Notes: generated by a model not told the origin, from the sequence alone. A stretch of 64,000 nt of DNA from Zygnema cylindricum (GCA_037447655.1 JBBHKE010003114.1:1-64000), one strand, 5' to 3'; positions 11,623 through 22,988 are shown, counted from the stretch's first letter. A program made the numbers and translations.

Positions 11623-11903
11623 TGATGTTTCAAACAACTATTTGACCGGGCCCGTTGTCCTAGTCAACAAAATCCCATTATGTGAGGAGTTGGCTGCCAA
11701 TTGCCTGTTTGGCTCAAACCTCCCATCAGGATGCAAATCCAGTCTTTGACGAAGTAAAAGCGCCTGTAAAGCGTTTTGCAATGCGACACAAGTGGGGGGA
11801 CCATGTGGGGGGAATGGGATTTGCTTCAATAACACAAAAGGAATACGGAAATGTGCTTGCAATAAAGGCTACAATAATAATTTGAACAAATACACTTGCA
11901 AAT
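11623..11903 (+). CDS. Exon with last LRR and EGF-like Cys cluster
   Basis: AG precedes 11623 and GTAAG follows 11903; 281 nt, ending in phase 1. It reads DVSNNYLTGPVVLVNKIP, then CEELAANC, a TGA at 11747-11749, then KSACKAFCNATQVGGPC and GGNGICFNN...CACNKGY. The Cys spacing GxC-x3-GxC...CxC resembles the EGF-like segment that follows LRRs in some plant LRR proteins. The phase-1 end joins 12233 as TTA (Leu). Confidence 0.8.
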
Positions 11904-12232
11904 GTAAGTCTATGATCTCGCTAGATGTCCACCTCCGTTTTGTGTGATATCGTGGTGCTCACACTTTTAACTCTTTGGAAATGTATGTATACAATTTCAA
12001 ATTTATTGTTTTCGAATGCTTCATGATATTTGAGCGTTCTCCTTTCGTCGCACAAAATTTGAATTGTTTTGTGTGAATTTTTTTTGTTTTTGGGCAAAGG
12101 TAAAGTAAATTTTGAATTCCCATCAAATTATTTATTTTTAGGAATCGTTTTTTACTTAGAGGAAAAAATTGTGTAAGGCTTCGAAAAAATTATTGCTAAA
12201 ATCTTAAAGTTTCCGCTCTCTTTTTTTCCTAG

Positions 12233-12378
12233 TAATTCGTCCACCGCTACCACTAAGTCCACCACCCCTTCAATCACCTCCCCCTCCTACACCAACTCGT
12301 CGTCCTGCATCACCTCGACGTGCCTCTCCTTCTCCACCACTTCGTGGCTCTCCTCCATCTCGTCCTAAACTACTTTAA
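12233..12378 (+). CDS. Terminal Pro-rich exon
   Basis: The acceptor TTTCCTAG ends at 12232. The first two bases complete the split codon. The exon encodes IRPPLPLSPPPLQSPPPP and then Arg/Ser/Pro repeats, ending PSRPKLL and TAA at 12376-12378. It resembles a Hyp-rich cell-wall-type tail; the function is unknown. Confidence 0.75.
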
Positions 12379-14103
12379 TTCAAGATAAATGTATTAGTTC
12401 TAGCTTGAACAAAGTAGTGCTGCAATGCAAGAGTTTGGGTTTAGGTCTAAGTCTGGGCTTGTCTAGGTTTGAGTGTACAAAACCTTTAACATTTGACTAG
12501 CCGTTTTATGTTTTTTTTTGTTTGCCCTAGAATGGGTTGTTACTTTGTGCATGACGGAGAATTAAAAGCTTCAAAATTGGTTTGAGTCAAATTTATTTCA
12601 TATTGGTGTATATGCAAATGGTGATGAAACTAGAAACCGCTAGCATGATGTTACCTTATTATGCTAATTAATTGACAATATTAAATATCCCGGAAAAACA
12701 ACCTTTTATGTTGTTTACTCGGACACATTGCCTATGGATAATAATATTGTCATGTTAAGGGAATAACACGGTTTTGTCATTTTAACAAAACATGAAAACG
12801 ATACTCATCTAATATATGCTACACAAATATATCGCCCATGATCCTACCATATTGAGGAGACTTTGATATTTCAGCCAAACAACTGACAAACTCACTTCTG
12901 TACACATTGGTACTAAATGTTGTTTCATTGGTTGAGGGAATTTGGTTGGGATTGCGGATTTTCTTAGGCCATCAAAGCACCGTCTCACACGTAGCATCTG
13001 TTAACCTTCACGGTATGGAGAAAAGAAACTTTGACGGCTTGGAGAAAGACGGCGTGGAGAAAAGAAGACAGACAATCAAGTAATGGTCGGAAGGAAACAA
13101 CGCAAGACCATTATGTCTTCATGGAGAAATGTGCCAGGAGAGATCTTAGCGCGAGTAAAGAAAGTTTGGAAAACCATGAGGCTAGCTCGTTTTGTCGATT
13201 GTCTCGGTGCATAAATTACTCAATACTTTCCAGGTCTAAGAAATGAAAACTGTTTTTATTAACTGACAACAAGCAAAAATAGTTCAAGTTGATTGCTTTA
13301 ATTGTGGGCTACTTATTAGGTGCCACTATTGAGTTATGGTTTTATTTTTGTAAAACAGTCTGCTTGTGGGTCTTAACTTGTGGCCGTACATGAGCCAAAG
13401 AACTGATGAGATTTTATCGGTTGAAAACTTTTATAACGATGCTAGGTGGTTTGGGTCAATTCTCAATTTGCTTGGGAGTATCGGCTATGTTTCTAGTAAA
13501 GGCAGATGTATGTGTTAGTGGTTTTTAATTTGGTGGTAAATGAATCGTTTGATAGTTGGCTCATAGGTTGGAAAAGCTTTTAAGTGCCTTTTGTCACAAT
13601 ACACAAAAAATACTTACGGAACAAGATTCACTTATATTGGAGAACCACGTTTATTTGAAACATTTTTTCTTTTTATTGGTCTATATGTGGCAATGCAATT
13701 TGGCTACAGTCTGTATGATTTGCGGTAGGGATTTTAATATGCGGTAGGGCCTTCATCTGTTTGATAAATTTATTTTTTGTTATGATTTCTTTTCTAAACG
13801 ATGATGTTAGCAATTGATTATGACTATGTTATGGACCAGGACGTTTTACTGTGATTGTACACAGAAATGAACTTTGGGCACTTATCAATGGAGAAATAAA
13901 AAAGACATACCTCTATTTTTGAGATGTTGACATTATGCTCTTCAGTAGTGTCATCAATTAGTGCGAGTGTAAAATTATATCGATATGCAAAAGTTCGCAT
14001 AATGCAAGCTCAATTTGGAAATTAGATTGTGTATAGTCATGATTTTCATGGTCTCCTAGAAGAGGTAATTAACGTTCAATGCCAAACAAGGTAACGATTA
14101 ACA
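12379..14103. other. Intergenic, no gene recognised
   Basis: AT-rich sequence downstream of the LRR gene, up to the edge of element A. Short ORFs (for example 13031-13246) show no family signature. No LTR ends or inverted repeats were found by eye. Confidence 0.55.
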
Positions 14104-14803
14104 TGTTGTTCTACAACCACCGGTGCAGGTGGAGGAGCAGCAGTAGTAGTGAAAGTAGACATGATACACTCTCATAAGCTATCAAGAATCCTACCAAACA
14201 GCTGTTCTTAAGTGCTCACCAATTCTTACACAAGCATCCAAACCTCACAAAACTCTATCAGAATATAGAGTAGTATAAACAGTGACAACTCCCAAAGTTT
14301 TAGCACAATTGACCCAACAACACTCAAGATATAATACTCACAAGTTTCCCAAAAACTGTTTGCAGTGTTACTACTTGGAAGTCTTGATACATAATATGTT
14401 CTGAGTCCTAATTCTTATACTTGTGTTGAACCGGCAATGCCAGTGTACTTGGGAGGTACGTCAAACTACCAAGCTACCATTAATCTGTCAAGCTACCACT
14501 AAGCTATCACTAAGCTACCACTGAGCTATCACTAAACTACCACTGAGTTACCCACTAAGTTTACTAGAATCGTATCTATCGCAGTTGCTCTATCTGTACA
14601 GAATCACATTAAGAATATCGGACGTTGCGTTGTCTGTACGGACCATATCAAATATAATCGTGGTTTCGTTGTCCTGTCTGTGTTGCAGCTTTGCTGCTGC
14701 GCTGCTCTGCTGCTGCGTTGCTACGCTGCTCTGTTGTATAGCTGCTGCGCTGCTCTGTCTGTATAGTTGCTGCGCTGCTCTGAAATCTTTCCAAAATACA
14801 ACA
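14104..14803 (-). repeat. 3' LTR of element A
   Basis: 700 bp, shorter than its partner at 25460-26297. It contains a gctgcgctgctctgctgctg-type repeat near 14690-14780. It includes the region encoding the Gag start (MSTFTTTAAPPPAPVVVEQ on the minus strand), so that coding stretch is part of the LTR and not internal sequence. Confidence 0.88.
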
Positions 14804-14820
14804 CTCCCCTAAAGCTTTAG
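14804..14820 (-). other. Polypurine tract of element A
   Basis: On the minus strand CTAAAGCTTTAGGGGAG runs directly into the 3' LTR TGTTGT. Confidence 0.8.
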
Positions 14821-14963
14821 ACTTAGTATACCAGCGCAGCTGCGATGATAAACTAGCGCAGTATCGCAGCATAGCAATATAGCAATTAGCAAGTCACTCA
14901 GTCCCACTTCATCTCAATGGTAGACTTATCGCAGCGTGGTAGTATAGCAGTGCAGCAATTCAA

Positions 14964-15748
14964 CTATTCACTTAATCGCAATGCGTCCCTACAATACTTA
15001 AGCTTAGGAGCAGAAAGAGCTTTAGTGAGCATATCAGCAATCATTTTTGCATCTGGTAAATAACATAATTTAATCACTCTAGAGAACACTTTTTCTCTTA
15101 CAAAGTGTAATCGTACATCCATGTGCTTGCTTTTGAAGTGATGACTCGGGTTAGAAGCAATGACAATGGCAGCCTGGTTATCACACCAGATCACCTGTGG
15201 ACCAACTTGCATGTATCCAAGTTCTTGTAACATGGATTTTACCCATAAGAGTTCTTTGAGGGTCGAGCTTGTTGCCATATATTCTGACTCCATTGTTGAC
15301 TGTGCTGTCACCTTTTGAAGTTTGCTGCTCCAGCAGCAAGTACCGTTCCCAACTTGTCAAACGAATCCTGTGGTGGATTTCCGGCTTGGCATATCGCCAT
15401 AGCTTGCATCATTCCACATTTGCAGTTTTTCTTCTCCTCCGCCTAGTGTGAGTTTGAGGTCTTTGTTCCAGCCTAATATCTTAAGACTCTCCTTGTTGCA
15501 TCAAAGTCAGATTTTCTTGGATTCTCTAGACTCCTGCTCAGTACCCCGACTGCTGCAGCAATATCAGGACGTGTACAATTTATGAAATATATTAAGCTTC
15601 CCACTATTTGTGTGTAAGGTATTTGTGTCATAGAATCGTTCTCCCCTGATTCTAAATACTCACTAACAATGAGACCTGGTTCTGTCTCTTTTCTTTCTAA
15701 CTTTTGCGGAAACTCCATTGGAGTTAGACATCCTTTTGCCCCCCGCAT
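14964..15748 (-). pseudogene. Element A RNase H, degenerate
   Basis: The N-terminal part (VGSLIYF, NCTRPDIAAAVGVLSRSL) is at 15748-15473. The C-terminal part (AQSTMESEYMA, CDNQAAIVIASNP, KHMDVRLHFVREK) is at 15311-14964. The roughly 160 bases between them have lost the frame. The domain would remove template RNA during cDNA synthesis. Confidence 0.85.
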
Positions 15749-16585
15749 TCAATTCTCATCTAACATGTTTCCAATAGCCTCCTTTTGAGTCAATTTTATT
15801 ACTTTCTTACTTGTGTCCCTCTCTACTTGGATACCCAAAATATATTTTGCCTCACCGAGGTCTTTCATATCGAACCGTGAGTTTAGAGCAGTATTGATTT
15901 TGTTGATTTCAGCCATTGTTTTACTAATTAATAATAAATCATCTACATACACCGCTATATACACTATCCCATTTTCACATTTCAAAACGTAGACATAGTG
16001 ATCAGATTTTATCCTGTGAAATCCTAGGCTAGTCAAGAATTCATCAAGCTTTAGATTCCACAATCTGGGGGGTTGTTTTAGGCCGTACAGAGATTTAAGC
16101 AACTTGCATACTAAATGCTTTTTTCCTGGTTCTGCATACTTTTCAGGCTGCTGCATGTGAATGGTCTCTTCTAGTTCTCTATGCAAAAAGGCTGTCTTTA
16201 CATCCATTTGATGTATTTCCATATCTTCTATAGCAGCTAGGGATAGCAAAATCCTAACTGTCAAATATCTTACAACCGGAGAAAATGTTTCTTCAAAATC
16301 GATTCCTTCCTTTTGATTATACCCTTTTGCCACAAGTTTGGCCTTATAACGTTCAATGGTGTTATCGTGATTTAACTTCACCTTGAATACCCATTTGGTG
16401 TCGATTGCTTTTCGATCCGGAGGAAGGTCCACAAGCCCCCATGTTTGAGCCTCCATGATGGACTTCATTTCGTCGTTTGCTGCCTCGATCCAGTGATTCC
16501 GTTTTGGTGATGAGAAGGCCTCCTGAATGGTCAAAGGCTCCCTTGAGGTTGCCAAGTAGGCAAAGTGAGAACTTGCTTGCAGGCG
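15749..16585 (-). pseudogene. Element A reverse transcriptase
   Basis: It continues from the element B insertion point at 16586-16590. Visible motifs are WVFKVKLNHDNTIERYKAKL, EGIDFEETFSPV, HQMDVKTAFL, KSLYGLKQPPRLWN, the catalytic AVYVDDLLLIS and LGEAKYILGIQ. The frame is open for about 280 codons and stops at TGA by 15749. The N-terminal end is fused in frame to LTR sequence of B by chance. Confidence 0.88.
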
Positions 16586-16590
16586 ACTGC
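16586..16590. repeat. Target-site duplication ACTGC, left copy of element B
   Basis: ACTGC precedes the left LTR of B and recurs at 22984-22988 after the right LTR. It lies within element A coding sequence. Confidence 0.93.
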
Positions 16591-17611
16591 TGAAACTCTC
16601 AGACCTCCATAAGTCCTCAGAGTGGACAGCTTCCAAGAAGCCTGTAGGATAACCCTGACCCCTTTGTGTTTCAGCAAAAATAATTGCCACCCTGGCAGAC
16701 AAAAACTCTGACCAAAGCAAAAAGAATCTCTGAATTTGCTTCCCTGAGCAGTAAGTTATGGAGGGTCAAAGTTGACCTTTTGTACAGAAGCTCTTTGGGA
16801 GAGAGGGTCCTATCTTCTAATTTTTCTAAGTCCTATCTCTCTCACAGACTCTATCTACTAATGTACGGAGCCAATCAGATTTCGGTTTCGTACACAAAAG
16901 TACAGCTGCTGGTGTACTTTATGTACGGCCATTGTACAACATGGCCTAAATGTCGACACGTGGTATGTCAAGATTCGCTCCCTTAATCCTCGGAGATGCC
17001 GCGATCCAATGTCATTCTGCCACGTGTCATCCGATGTGGCGATGACCAAAAACCGCCAAAATCCTCTTCCGCGATCTCGGCGTTAATTCCGGCCGTCCGA
17101 TTAAATTCACATTTAATCCCAGCCGTAATAAATACATGCGCGGTATTCGTTTCACTAAAGAATTAAATGCGCGGTATTGGTTTCTTATCCGTACCGCAAT
17201 CCGTACTTTTACTTTTACTGGATATATGTCTCCCGTAAGCGGTTACAGTTAAATGAACTATCCTACGTATAAATGTTTAAGTAATTATCAAACCATATAG
17301 AACATAACACTACTCCTAGACTTAACGGCTAAGGCTACCGGCTACTGGCTGTCTGCCGACCAGCAGGTACCAGGATCAAATCCTGTCGCCGGTACATATC
17401 TTTTAGTAAATTAAACCCCTAACTAAAATATATTTTCCCGTAAACCTCTGGATAGCCTAGGTAGCCATGGTTCTAGCTCCTTCTACAATTTCTCAGTGAC
17501 TGCGACAAGTGTGAGAAGTTGGAGAGAGAAGTTAGAGATAGACTGCCTCGGCTTCTTTCTTATTTTTTTTCAGACCTAGAAAATACTTTAAAAAGACCAT
17601 TAATATTTACA
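16591..17611 (-). repeat. 3' LTR of element B
   Basis: 1021 bp. Shares nearly all sequence with 21927-22983, except a ~45-bp stretch (near 22048-22098 of the 5' LTR) that is missing here. It contains a tRNA-like segment around 17373-17383. Confidence 0.92.
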
Positions 17612-17624
17612 CTCCCCTTATTTT
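17612..17624 (-). other. Polypurine tract of element B
   Basis: AAAATAAGGGGAG on the minus strand is directly followed by the LTR start TGTAAATATT. It overlaps the base after the RNase H stop codon. Confidence 0.85.
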
Positions 17625-18347
17625 CTAGTCAATCTTTAATTTCAAACCACACTTTTCCCTGCAGAAAATTAGCTTAGGGGAAGGCACAAGTTTGGTCATC
17701 ATATCTGCTACCATCTCACTATATGGTCGATACTCTAAGCTGATTATTTTGTTTTCTACTTTCTCTCTAACAAAGCTGAGTCTAATGTCCATGTGTTTAG
17801 CTTTAAAATGATGTTTAGGATTAGCAGAAATAGCGATTGCTGCCTGATTATCACAAAAAATTTTCTGCACACCACTCTTAAGGTGACCAAGCTCACCAAG
17901 CAAAGACTTGTCCCACATCAATTCTTTTACAGCAGAGCAAGAGGCCATATACTCTACCTCCATGGTGGACTGAGCAATAACTTTTTGTTGTTTGCTACTC
18001 CAACGGCAAGCCCCATCACCCACATATAATACATATCCTGAAGTGCATCTCCTCATCGGAGCATCACCATAACTGGTATCACTCCAAGTAGTGATGTCAG
18101 TATTCTCCCCACCCAAATGCAACCATAGATCCCTATTTCCTATCAAATATCTAAGGACTCTCTTAGCTGCCTCCCAATCCCTCTTAGTGGGAGCATTTAG
18201 ACTTCTACTCAGCACTCCTACAGCTACAGCTAAATCCGGCCGGGTACAATTCATAAAATAGATTAGACTTCCCACTACTTGCCTGTAATGAATAGTCTGC
18301 ATGAACTTTTGTTCTTCAGGAGATAATTCCTCGTCTAAGACTTTGAC
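17625..18347 (-). pseudogene. Element B RNase H
   Basis: VGSLIYFMNCTRPDLAVAVG, RYLIGNRDLWLHLGG, SDTSYGDAPMRRCTSGYVLY, AQSTMEVEYMA, FCDNQAAIAISANP and KHMDIRLSFVREKV are present in order. It ends at TAG 17625-17627. It is separated from the RT frame only by TGA at 18348-18350 in the EEE-VKVLDEE segment, so the two were one polyprotein. Confidence 0.9.
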
Positions 18348-20231
18348 TCATTCTTCCTCACTCCCCTCACTTCCCTTCTTCAACTCCATTAGAGTTGTAC
18401 AAGTATTAGCTTTATCCATTTGAAATTTTTCAAGCATGTTCCCTATTGCTTCTTTTTGAGTCAATCTTATAATTTTTCTTTTTCGGTCTCTCTCTACTTG
18501 AATTTCCAAAATATATTTTGCTTCCCCTATATCCTTCATTTCATATCTCCCGTTAAGATCGGTTTTCACTTTATTAATATTTTCCATTGATTTACTTAAG
18601 ACTAGCAAATCATCAACATAAATTGCAATAAATATAAAACCTTCCTCATCTTCGAAAACATAGATTGAGTGATCTGAGCTGATCCGGATATATCCCAGAC
18701 CGGTAAGAAACTCATTAAGCTTCTTATTCCATTGTCGAGCCGCCTGTTTCAAACCATAAAGAGATTTAATCACCTCGTATACCTTACTCTCCTCTCCTTC
18801 CTCCACAAACCCTTCGTGTTGTCGCATGAAGATCTCCTCTTCCAATTCTCCATTCAAAATGGTTGTCTTGATGTCCATTTGGTGCACTTCCATGTCTTCC
18901 GCTGCTGCCAAGCTGAAAAGTATGCGGACGGAGGGAAATCTGACCACCGAGGCAAAGGTTTCTTTGTAGTCAATTCCCTCTTTTTGTGTAAATCCCTTTG
19001 CCACTAATCGGGCCTTGTAGCGCTCGATTGTGTTATCTGGGTTTAGTTTTAATTTGAAAACCCACTTACAACCGATTGGTTTTTGGTTAGGTGGACAGTC
19101 CACCAGCTCCCAAGTATCGGCTGCCATAATTGAGGCCATCTCATCATTGATGGCCTCTCCATAAGTTTGAGGTTCATCTTGATGAGATAGTTTAGTTACC
19201 TTGTTATTAACCTGTTTTTCTTGAAGTCTTTTGCTACTTCTCCTTCCCCCCTCAAAATATGAGGCCAGAATAGATGGTTCTCGTGGATTCTTTCGAACAA
19301 ACTCAGCTTCTCCCCTATCCCTTGATTCCGAATCAATTTCCACCACGTCTTCCGCTTCGGGTAGAGTTGTCACTGGAGTTTCCACAGCCGAGTCCTTTTC
19401 AGTCTGATTTGTATCTGCAAGAATGTCATCTTCTCTAAAACCCGGATAGTTAGGGAGCTCAAAGTCATCGGAATTTTCTGACTCAAATCTGATTTTTACT
19501 GACTTTGTATATTTGAAGGGATCCACAGACTTTCCTTCATCCATAACTACTAGATGCTTTACTAAGATTATATCTTCTCTTTTTAGATCATAAACTCTAT
19601 ATCCTTTAACATCCTCATCATATCGTAATAAGTATCCCGGTTTTCCTTTAGCTACTAGCTTCCAATTAGACTGATCTGTATCTAGACTGAATACTTGACT
19701 GTCGAAAACCTTTAAGTGAGATAAGTCTGGTTTCCGGCCTGTCCATCTCTCATAAGGTGTTTGATCTTTTATAGCTGAAGTAAGAACTCTATTTTTGAGG
19801 TAATTAGCACAGTTCATTGCTTCTGCCCAAAACCTTTCTCCTATCTTCTTATCTGACAACATACTTCTAGCACTATCACTTAGTGTTCTATTTAACCTTT
19901 CAGCTACCCCATTGTGTTCCGGGTTTTCTGGAACTATCTTTTGGTGTTGAACCTCATCTTCCCTCAGAAAATCCTCAAACTGGTTAGAAGTATACTCTCC
20001 ACCATTGTCACTCCTTATTCTCTTGATTGGAGTTTCATGAAGTTTTTCGCTCCATGCTTTATATTGTCTAAAACAAACATGAGCTTCGAACTTGTTTTTC
20101 AAAAAATACACTCGGGAATACGGAGACCAATCATCAGTGATAGTCATCATAAATCTCTTCCCCCCCAGTGAGGGGACTTTAGCTGGCCCCCAAATATCTT
20201 TGTGTACTAGATCTAGAATTTTTTCTCCCTT
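18348..20231 (-). pseudogene. Element B integrase and reverse transcriptase
   Basis: A single open frame of 600 codons from 20150. It extends upstream in frame to the stop at 20232-20234 (LDLVHKDIWGPAKVPSLGGK). The integrase acidic residues are in ITDDWSPYSRVYF, RSDNGGEYT and GVAERLNRT. The C-terminal integrase region is WTGRKPDLSHLKVF. RT follows with [53 protein letters not shown] and AIYVDDLLVLS. The main catalytic motifs are intact. Confidence 0.9.
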
Positions 20232-20800
20232 TTAGGTGGTTGTATTTGGAAAGGGTAATCTGTGTGTTTTACCTTGAGCACATCCACTACAATCACTTAT
20301 ATTATCATTCTCACTAAACTTAATCCCTTCCACCACTCCCATCTTTTTCATCTCTCTTAACTTGTCTAGATTCACATGCCAAAGCCTCTTATGCCACATC
20401 ATAATATCATGAACACCAGCATAATAAAGTTTCTTCTTTTCATTACTTAAAACCAGCCTAAACATCCTATGGCTACCTTTCTCAGCAATGAAATAGACAT
20501 CCTCCTCAAAACTAGCAGTAAAGACTCCTGCCCTAAAGCTAGTAAAAAAACCCTTATAATCTAATACGGATGTAGAGATGAGGTTTTTGTTCAGCTCTGG
20601 AATAAACAATACATCGGAGAATGTTACTATGGATGTCTTTCCTTCTACTAACACTTTCAAATCTACCGATCCAACAACAGTAGTGGTGACTATTCTTCCA
20701 TCCCTGTACTCTATCTCTACGGTGGGAATATTTCTTATCTTAGTGAACAGGTGCCTATCCTTACACATGTACATGGAGGCACCTGAATCTAAAATCTAGC
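20232..20800 (-). pseudogene. Element B protease and pre-integrase region
   Basis: The protease begins just past a stop with DSGASMYMCKDRHLF, followed by the flap-like LISTSVLDYKGFF. The pre-integrase zinc region is MWHKRLWHVNLDKL...CSGCAQGKTH. The frame ends with TAA at 20232-20234, directly before the integrase. Confidence 0.85.
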
Positions 20801-20951
20801 TTGCTTCACCTTTCAATCCACCGTAAGCACATTTCTGCCTTCGTGGTATTTCGACCTCGTTTTTCGCCTCCAACTCCTCATCCAAAAGGAGCTCATCGTC
20901 CTCGTCCTCGGATTCTGCCTCATGTACCTGTGTCACAAGGGCCTTTTTCTT

Positions 20952-21946
20952 TCATCTCAGGGTACCATCGGTCTGCCCCTCCTTTAACCGAAGCTCGGTT
21001 AGCTTAGTGCACTCTGCCATATAGTGCCCAGGTTTCTTACAAAAATGACATAAACCTTTGGAAGCCCTTGGTCCGAACTCGTCGGTCTGATTTTTCTGCT
21101 CCCTCCCCCCATAGTTTTTGACCGGTTTCCGGGAATCCTTGTTCCTCCAATCGGTCGCAGTTGCCAAGGCTTGGCCACTCTTTCCTCCTCTTCGGATCTC
21201 TATCGTATTCTTGCGAACGAGAATTACCCTACCACTGAGTTCTATATCCACCTTGAGTCCAGCAAGTCCTGCACACGGTTGACTATGTTCTCAAACTCAT
21301 CGGGTAACTTCATCAATAAACAATTAACCTTTTCTTTTTCACTAAAAACTTTTCCTGCACTCTCTAGCTCCATGAAGAATGTAGTAAGCTCATTGCAAAA
21401 ATCCAACATCTTCCCCCCTTTGTATATATACTCCTTAACTTTCTGATCAGCCAACTGTTGTTGCTGAATCATACCACTTCGGTACATCTCTATGAGAGCC
21501 ATCTAAAGATTGGATGCCCTTTCGACCTGCAAATGAGGACATGCAAGTCCTTGAGTGAGATGGCGTAGGATGAAGTGCTTTACCGCCATATTGTTGAAGT
21601 CCCAGGTTTCAGTATCATTCTCCTCGTTCCTCGGAATAGGTGACATAAATGCCAAACCAGTTGTTATTGGTGTGGTCGCCTCCTTCTCCTTTCCTTTGTC
21701 CACCACCTCTCCTTCTTTTGTTTCCTCCGTTGAAGGTGGATCCTCTTTTCTGGTGAATGTGCTTCCTCCAAACCCTAGAAAAATTCCAAGACTTAATGGA
21801 CGCCTGAACCATCCACTCACTATCCCCCAAAACCTTTTTTCGCATAGAGCTCCTATCATCATACTTTCCCTGTATATGAAGCCAATTCTATTAAAGATTG
21901 GTACCCTAGAGGGTGGGCCCATAACCTGAAACTCTGAGACCTCCAT
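20952..21946 (-). pseudogene. Element B Gag, start codon inside the LTR
   Basis: Gag reads MEVSEFQVMGPPSRVPIF from ATG 21946. The ATG lies 20 nt inside the 5' LTR, and the primer site encodes VMGPP. The segment to 21503 ends at a stop before MALIEMYRSG. A second frame 21502-21242 carries the capsid helices (LADQKVKEYIYKGGKMLDF; CLLMKLPDEFENIV). The third, to 20952, carries the zinc knuckle CHFCKKPGHYMAEC. Two frame changes or stops break it. Confidence 0.82.
21912..21926 (-). other. Primer-binding site of element B, half-tRNA type
   Basis: On the minus strand GGTTATGGGCCCACC directly follows the LTR. The + strand GGTGGGCCCATAACC is identical to the anticodon stem-loop of plant initiator tRNA-Met (CAT anticodon within). 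This matches the internal tRNA fragment priming known for Drosophila copia. Confidence 0.88.
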
Positions 21947-22983
21947 CAGTCCTCAGAGTGGACAGCTTCCTAGAAGCCTCTATGATAACCCTGACCCCTT
22001 TGTGTTTCAGCAAAAATAACTGCCACCTTGGCAAATAAAAACTCTGACCAACTTCACCTCTGTGAAGACAAGACTCCCCTGAGTCGATAACAAAAGAATC
22101 TCTGAATTTGCTCCCCTGAGCAGTAAGTTATGGAGGGTCAAAGTTGACCTTTTGTACAGAAGCTCTTTGGGTGAGAGGGTCCTATCTTCTAATTTTTCTA
22201 AGTCCTATCTCTCTCACTGACTCTATCTACTGATGTACTGAGCCAATCAGATTTTAGTTTCGTACACAAAAGTACAGCTGGCGGTGTACTTTATGTAAGG
22301 CCATTGTACGACATGGCCTAAATGTGGACACGTGGTATGTCACGATTCGCTCCCTTAATCCTCGGAGATGCCGCGATCCAATGTCATTCCGCCACGTGTC
22401 ATCCGATGTGGCGATGACCAAAAACCACCAAAATCCTCTTCCGGGATCTCGGCGTTAATTCCGGCCGTCCGATTAAATTCACATTTAATCGCAGCCGTAA
22501 TAAATACATGCGCGGTATTCGTTTCACTAAAGAACTAAATGCGCGGTGTTGGATTCGTATCTGTACCGGAATCTGTACTTTTACATTTATTGGATATATG
22601 TCTCCTGTAAGCAGTTACAGTTAAATGAACTATCATACGTATAAATGTTTAAGTAATTATCAAACCATATAGTACATAACACTACCTCTAGACTAAACGG
22701 CTAAGGCTTCCGGCTACTGGCTGTCTGCCGACCGGCAGGTACCAGGATCAAATCCTTTCGCCAGTACATATCTTTTAGTAAATTAAACCCCTAACTAAAA
22801 TATATTTTCCCAAAAACCTCTGAATAGCCTAGGTAGCCATGGTTCTACCTCCTTGTCCAATTTCTCAGTGACTGCGACAAGTTTGAGAAGTTGGAGAGAA
22901 AAGTTAGAGATAGAGTGCCTCGGCTTCTTTCTTATTTCTATTCAAACCTACAAAATACTTTAAAAAGACCATTAATTTCTACA
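21927..22983 (-). repeat. 5' LTR of element B
   Basis: 1057 bp. The minus-strand start is TGTAGAAATTAATGG and the end is GAGTTTCA. Its last 20 nt contain ATGGAGGTCTCAGAGTTTCA, the Gag start. It is followed outward by ACTGC at 22984-22988. Confidence 0.93.
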
Positions 22984-22988
22984 ACTGC

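Larger units (their letters stand above)
1083..12378 (+). pseudogene. LRR gene, 3' part: LRR exons, EGF-like Cys cluster, Pro-rich tail (possible pseudogene)
   Basis: Four exons can be assembled with matched phases: 1083-1154, 2892-2963, 11623-11903 and 12233-12378. Earlier exons lie outside the window. The two 72-nt exons each encode one 24-residue plant-type LRR (NQLSGSIPSSISQLSSL). The third encodes a final LRR (SNNYLTGPV), a Cys-containing cap (CEELAANC) and an EGF-like run (GPCGGNGICF...CACNKGY). The last encodes a Pro/Ser/Arg-rich tail ending in TAA. I see no transmembrane or kinase exon before the stop, so the likely product is an extracellular LRR protein, by family knowledge a ligand-binding or cell-wall role. 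Codon TGA at 11747-11749 interrupts the frame between the LRR and EGF-like parts, yet the frame stays conserved after it. It may be a recent nonsense mutation, an assembly error or a real stop. An 8.66-kb intron contains a whole copia element. Confidence 0.75.
16591..22983 (-). mobile_element. Ty1/copia element B nested in element A
   Basis: LTRs at 16591-17611 (3') and 21927-22983 (5') start TGTAA and end TTTCA on the minus strand. ACTGC duplications are present on both sides. It has primer site, gag, zinc knuckle, protease, integrase, RT, RNase H and polypurine tract. The long INT-RT frame (18348-20150, 600 codons) is intact. Stops at 20232-20234 and 18348-18350 and damage in gag inactivate it. 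It is the best-preserved element in the window and is younger than A. Confidence 0.95.

Noticed and set aside
14104-14203. A third, truncated gag copy outside the left LTR of element A
   Set aside because: The Gag-start sequence occurs at both ends because it belongs to the LTR. Using TGTTGT/ACAACA as LTR borders puts the primer site directly next to the LTR and removes the need for an extra copy.
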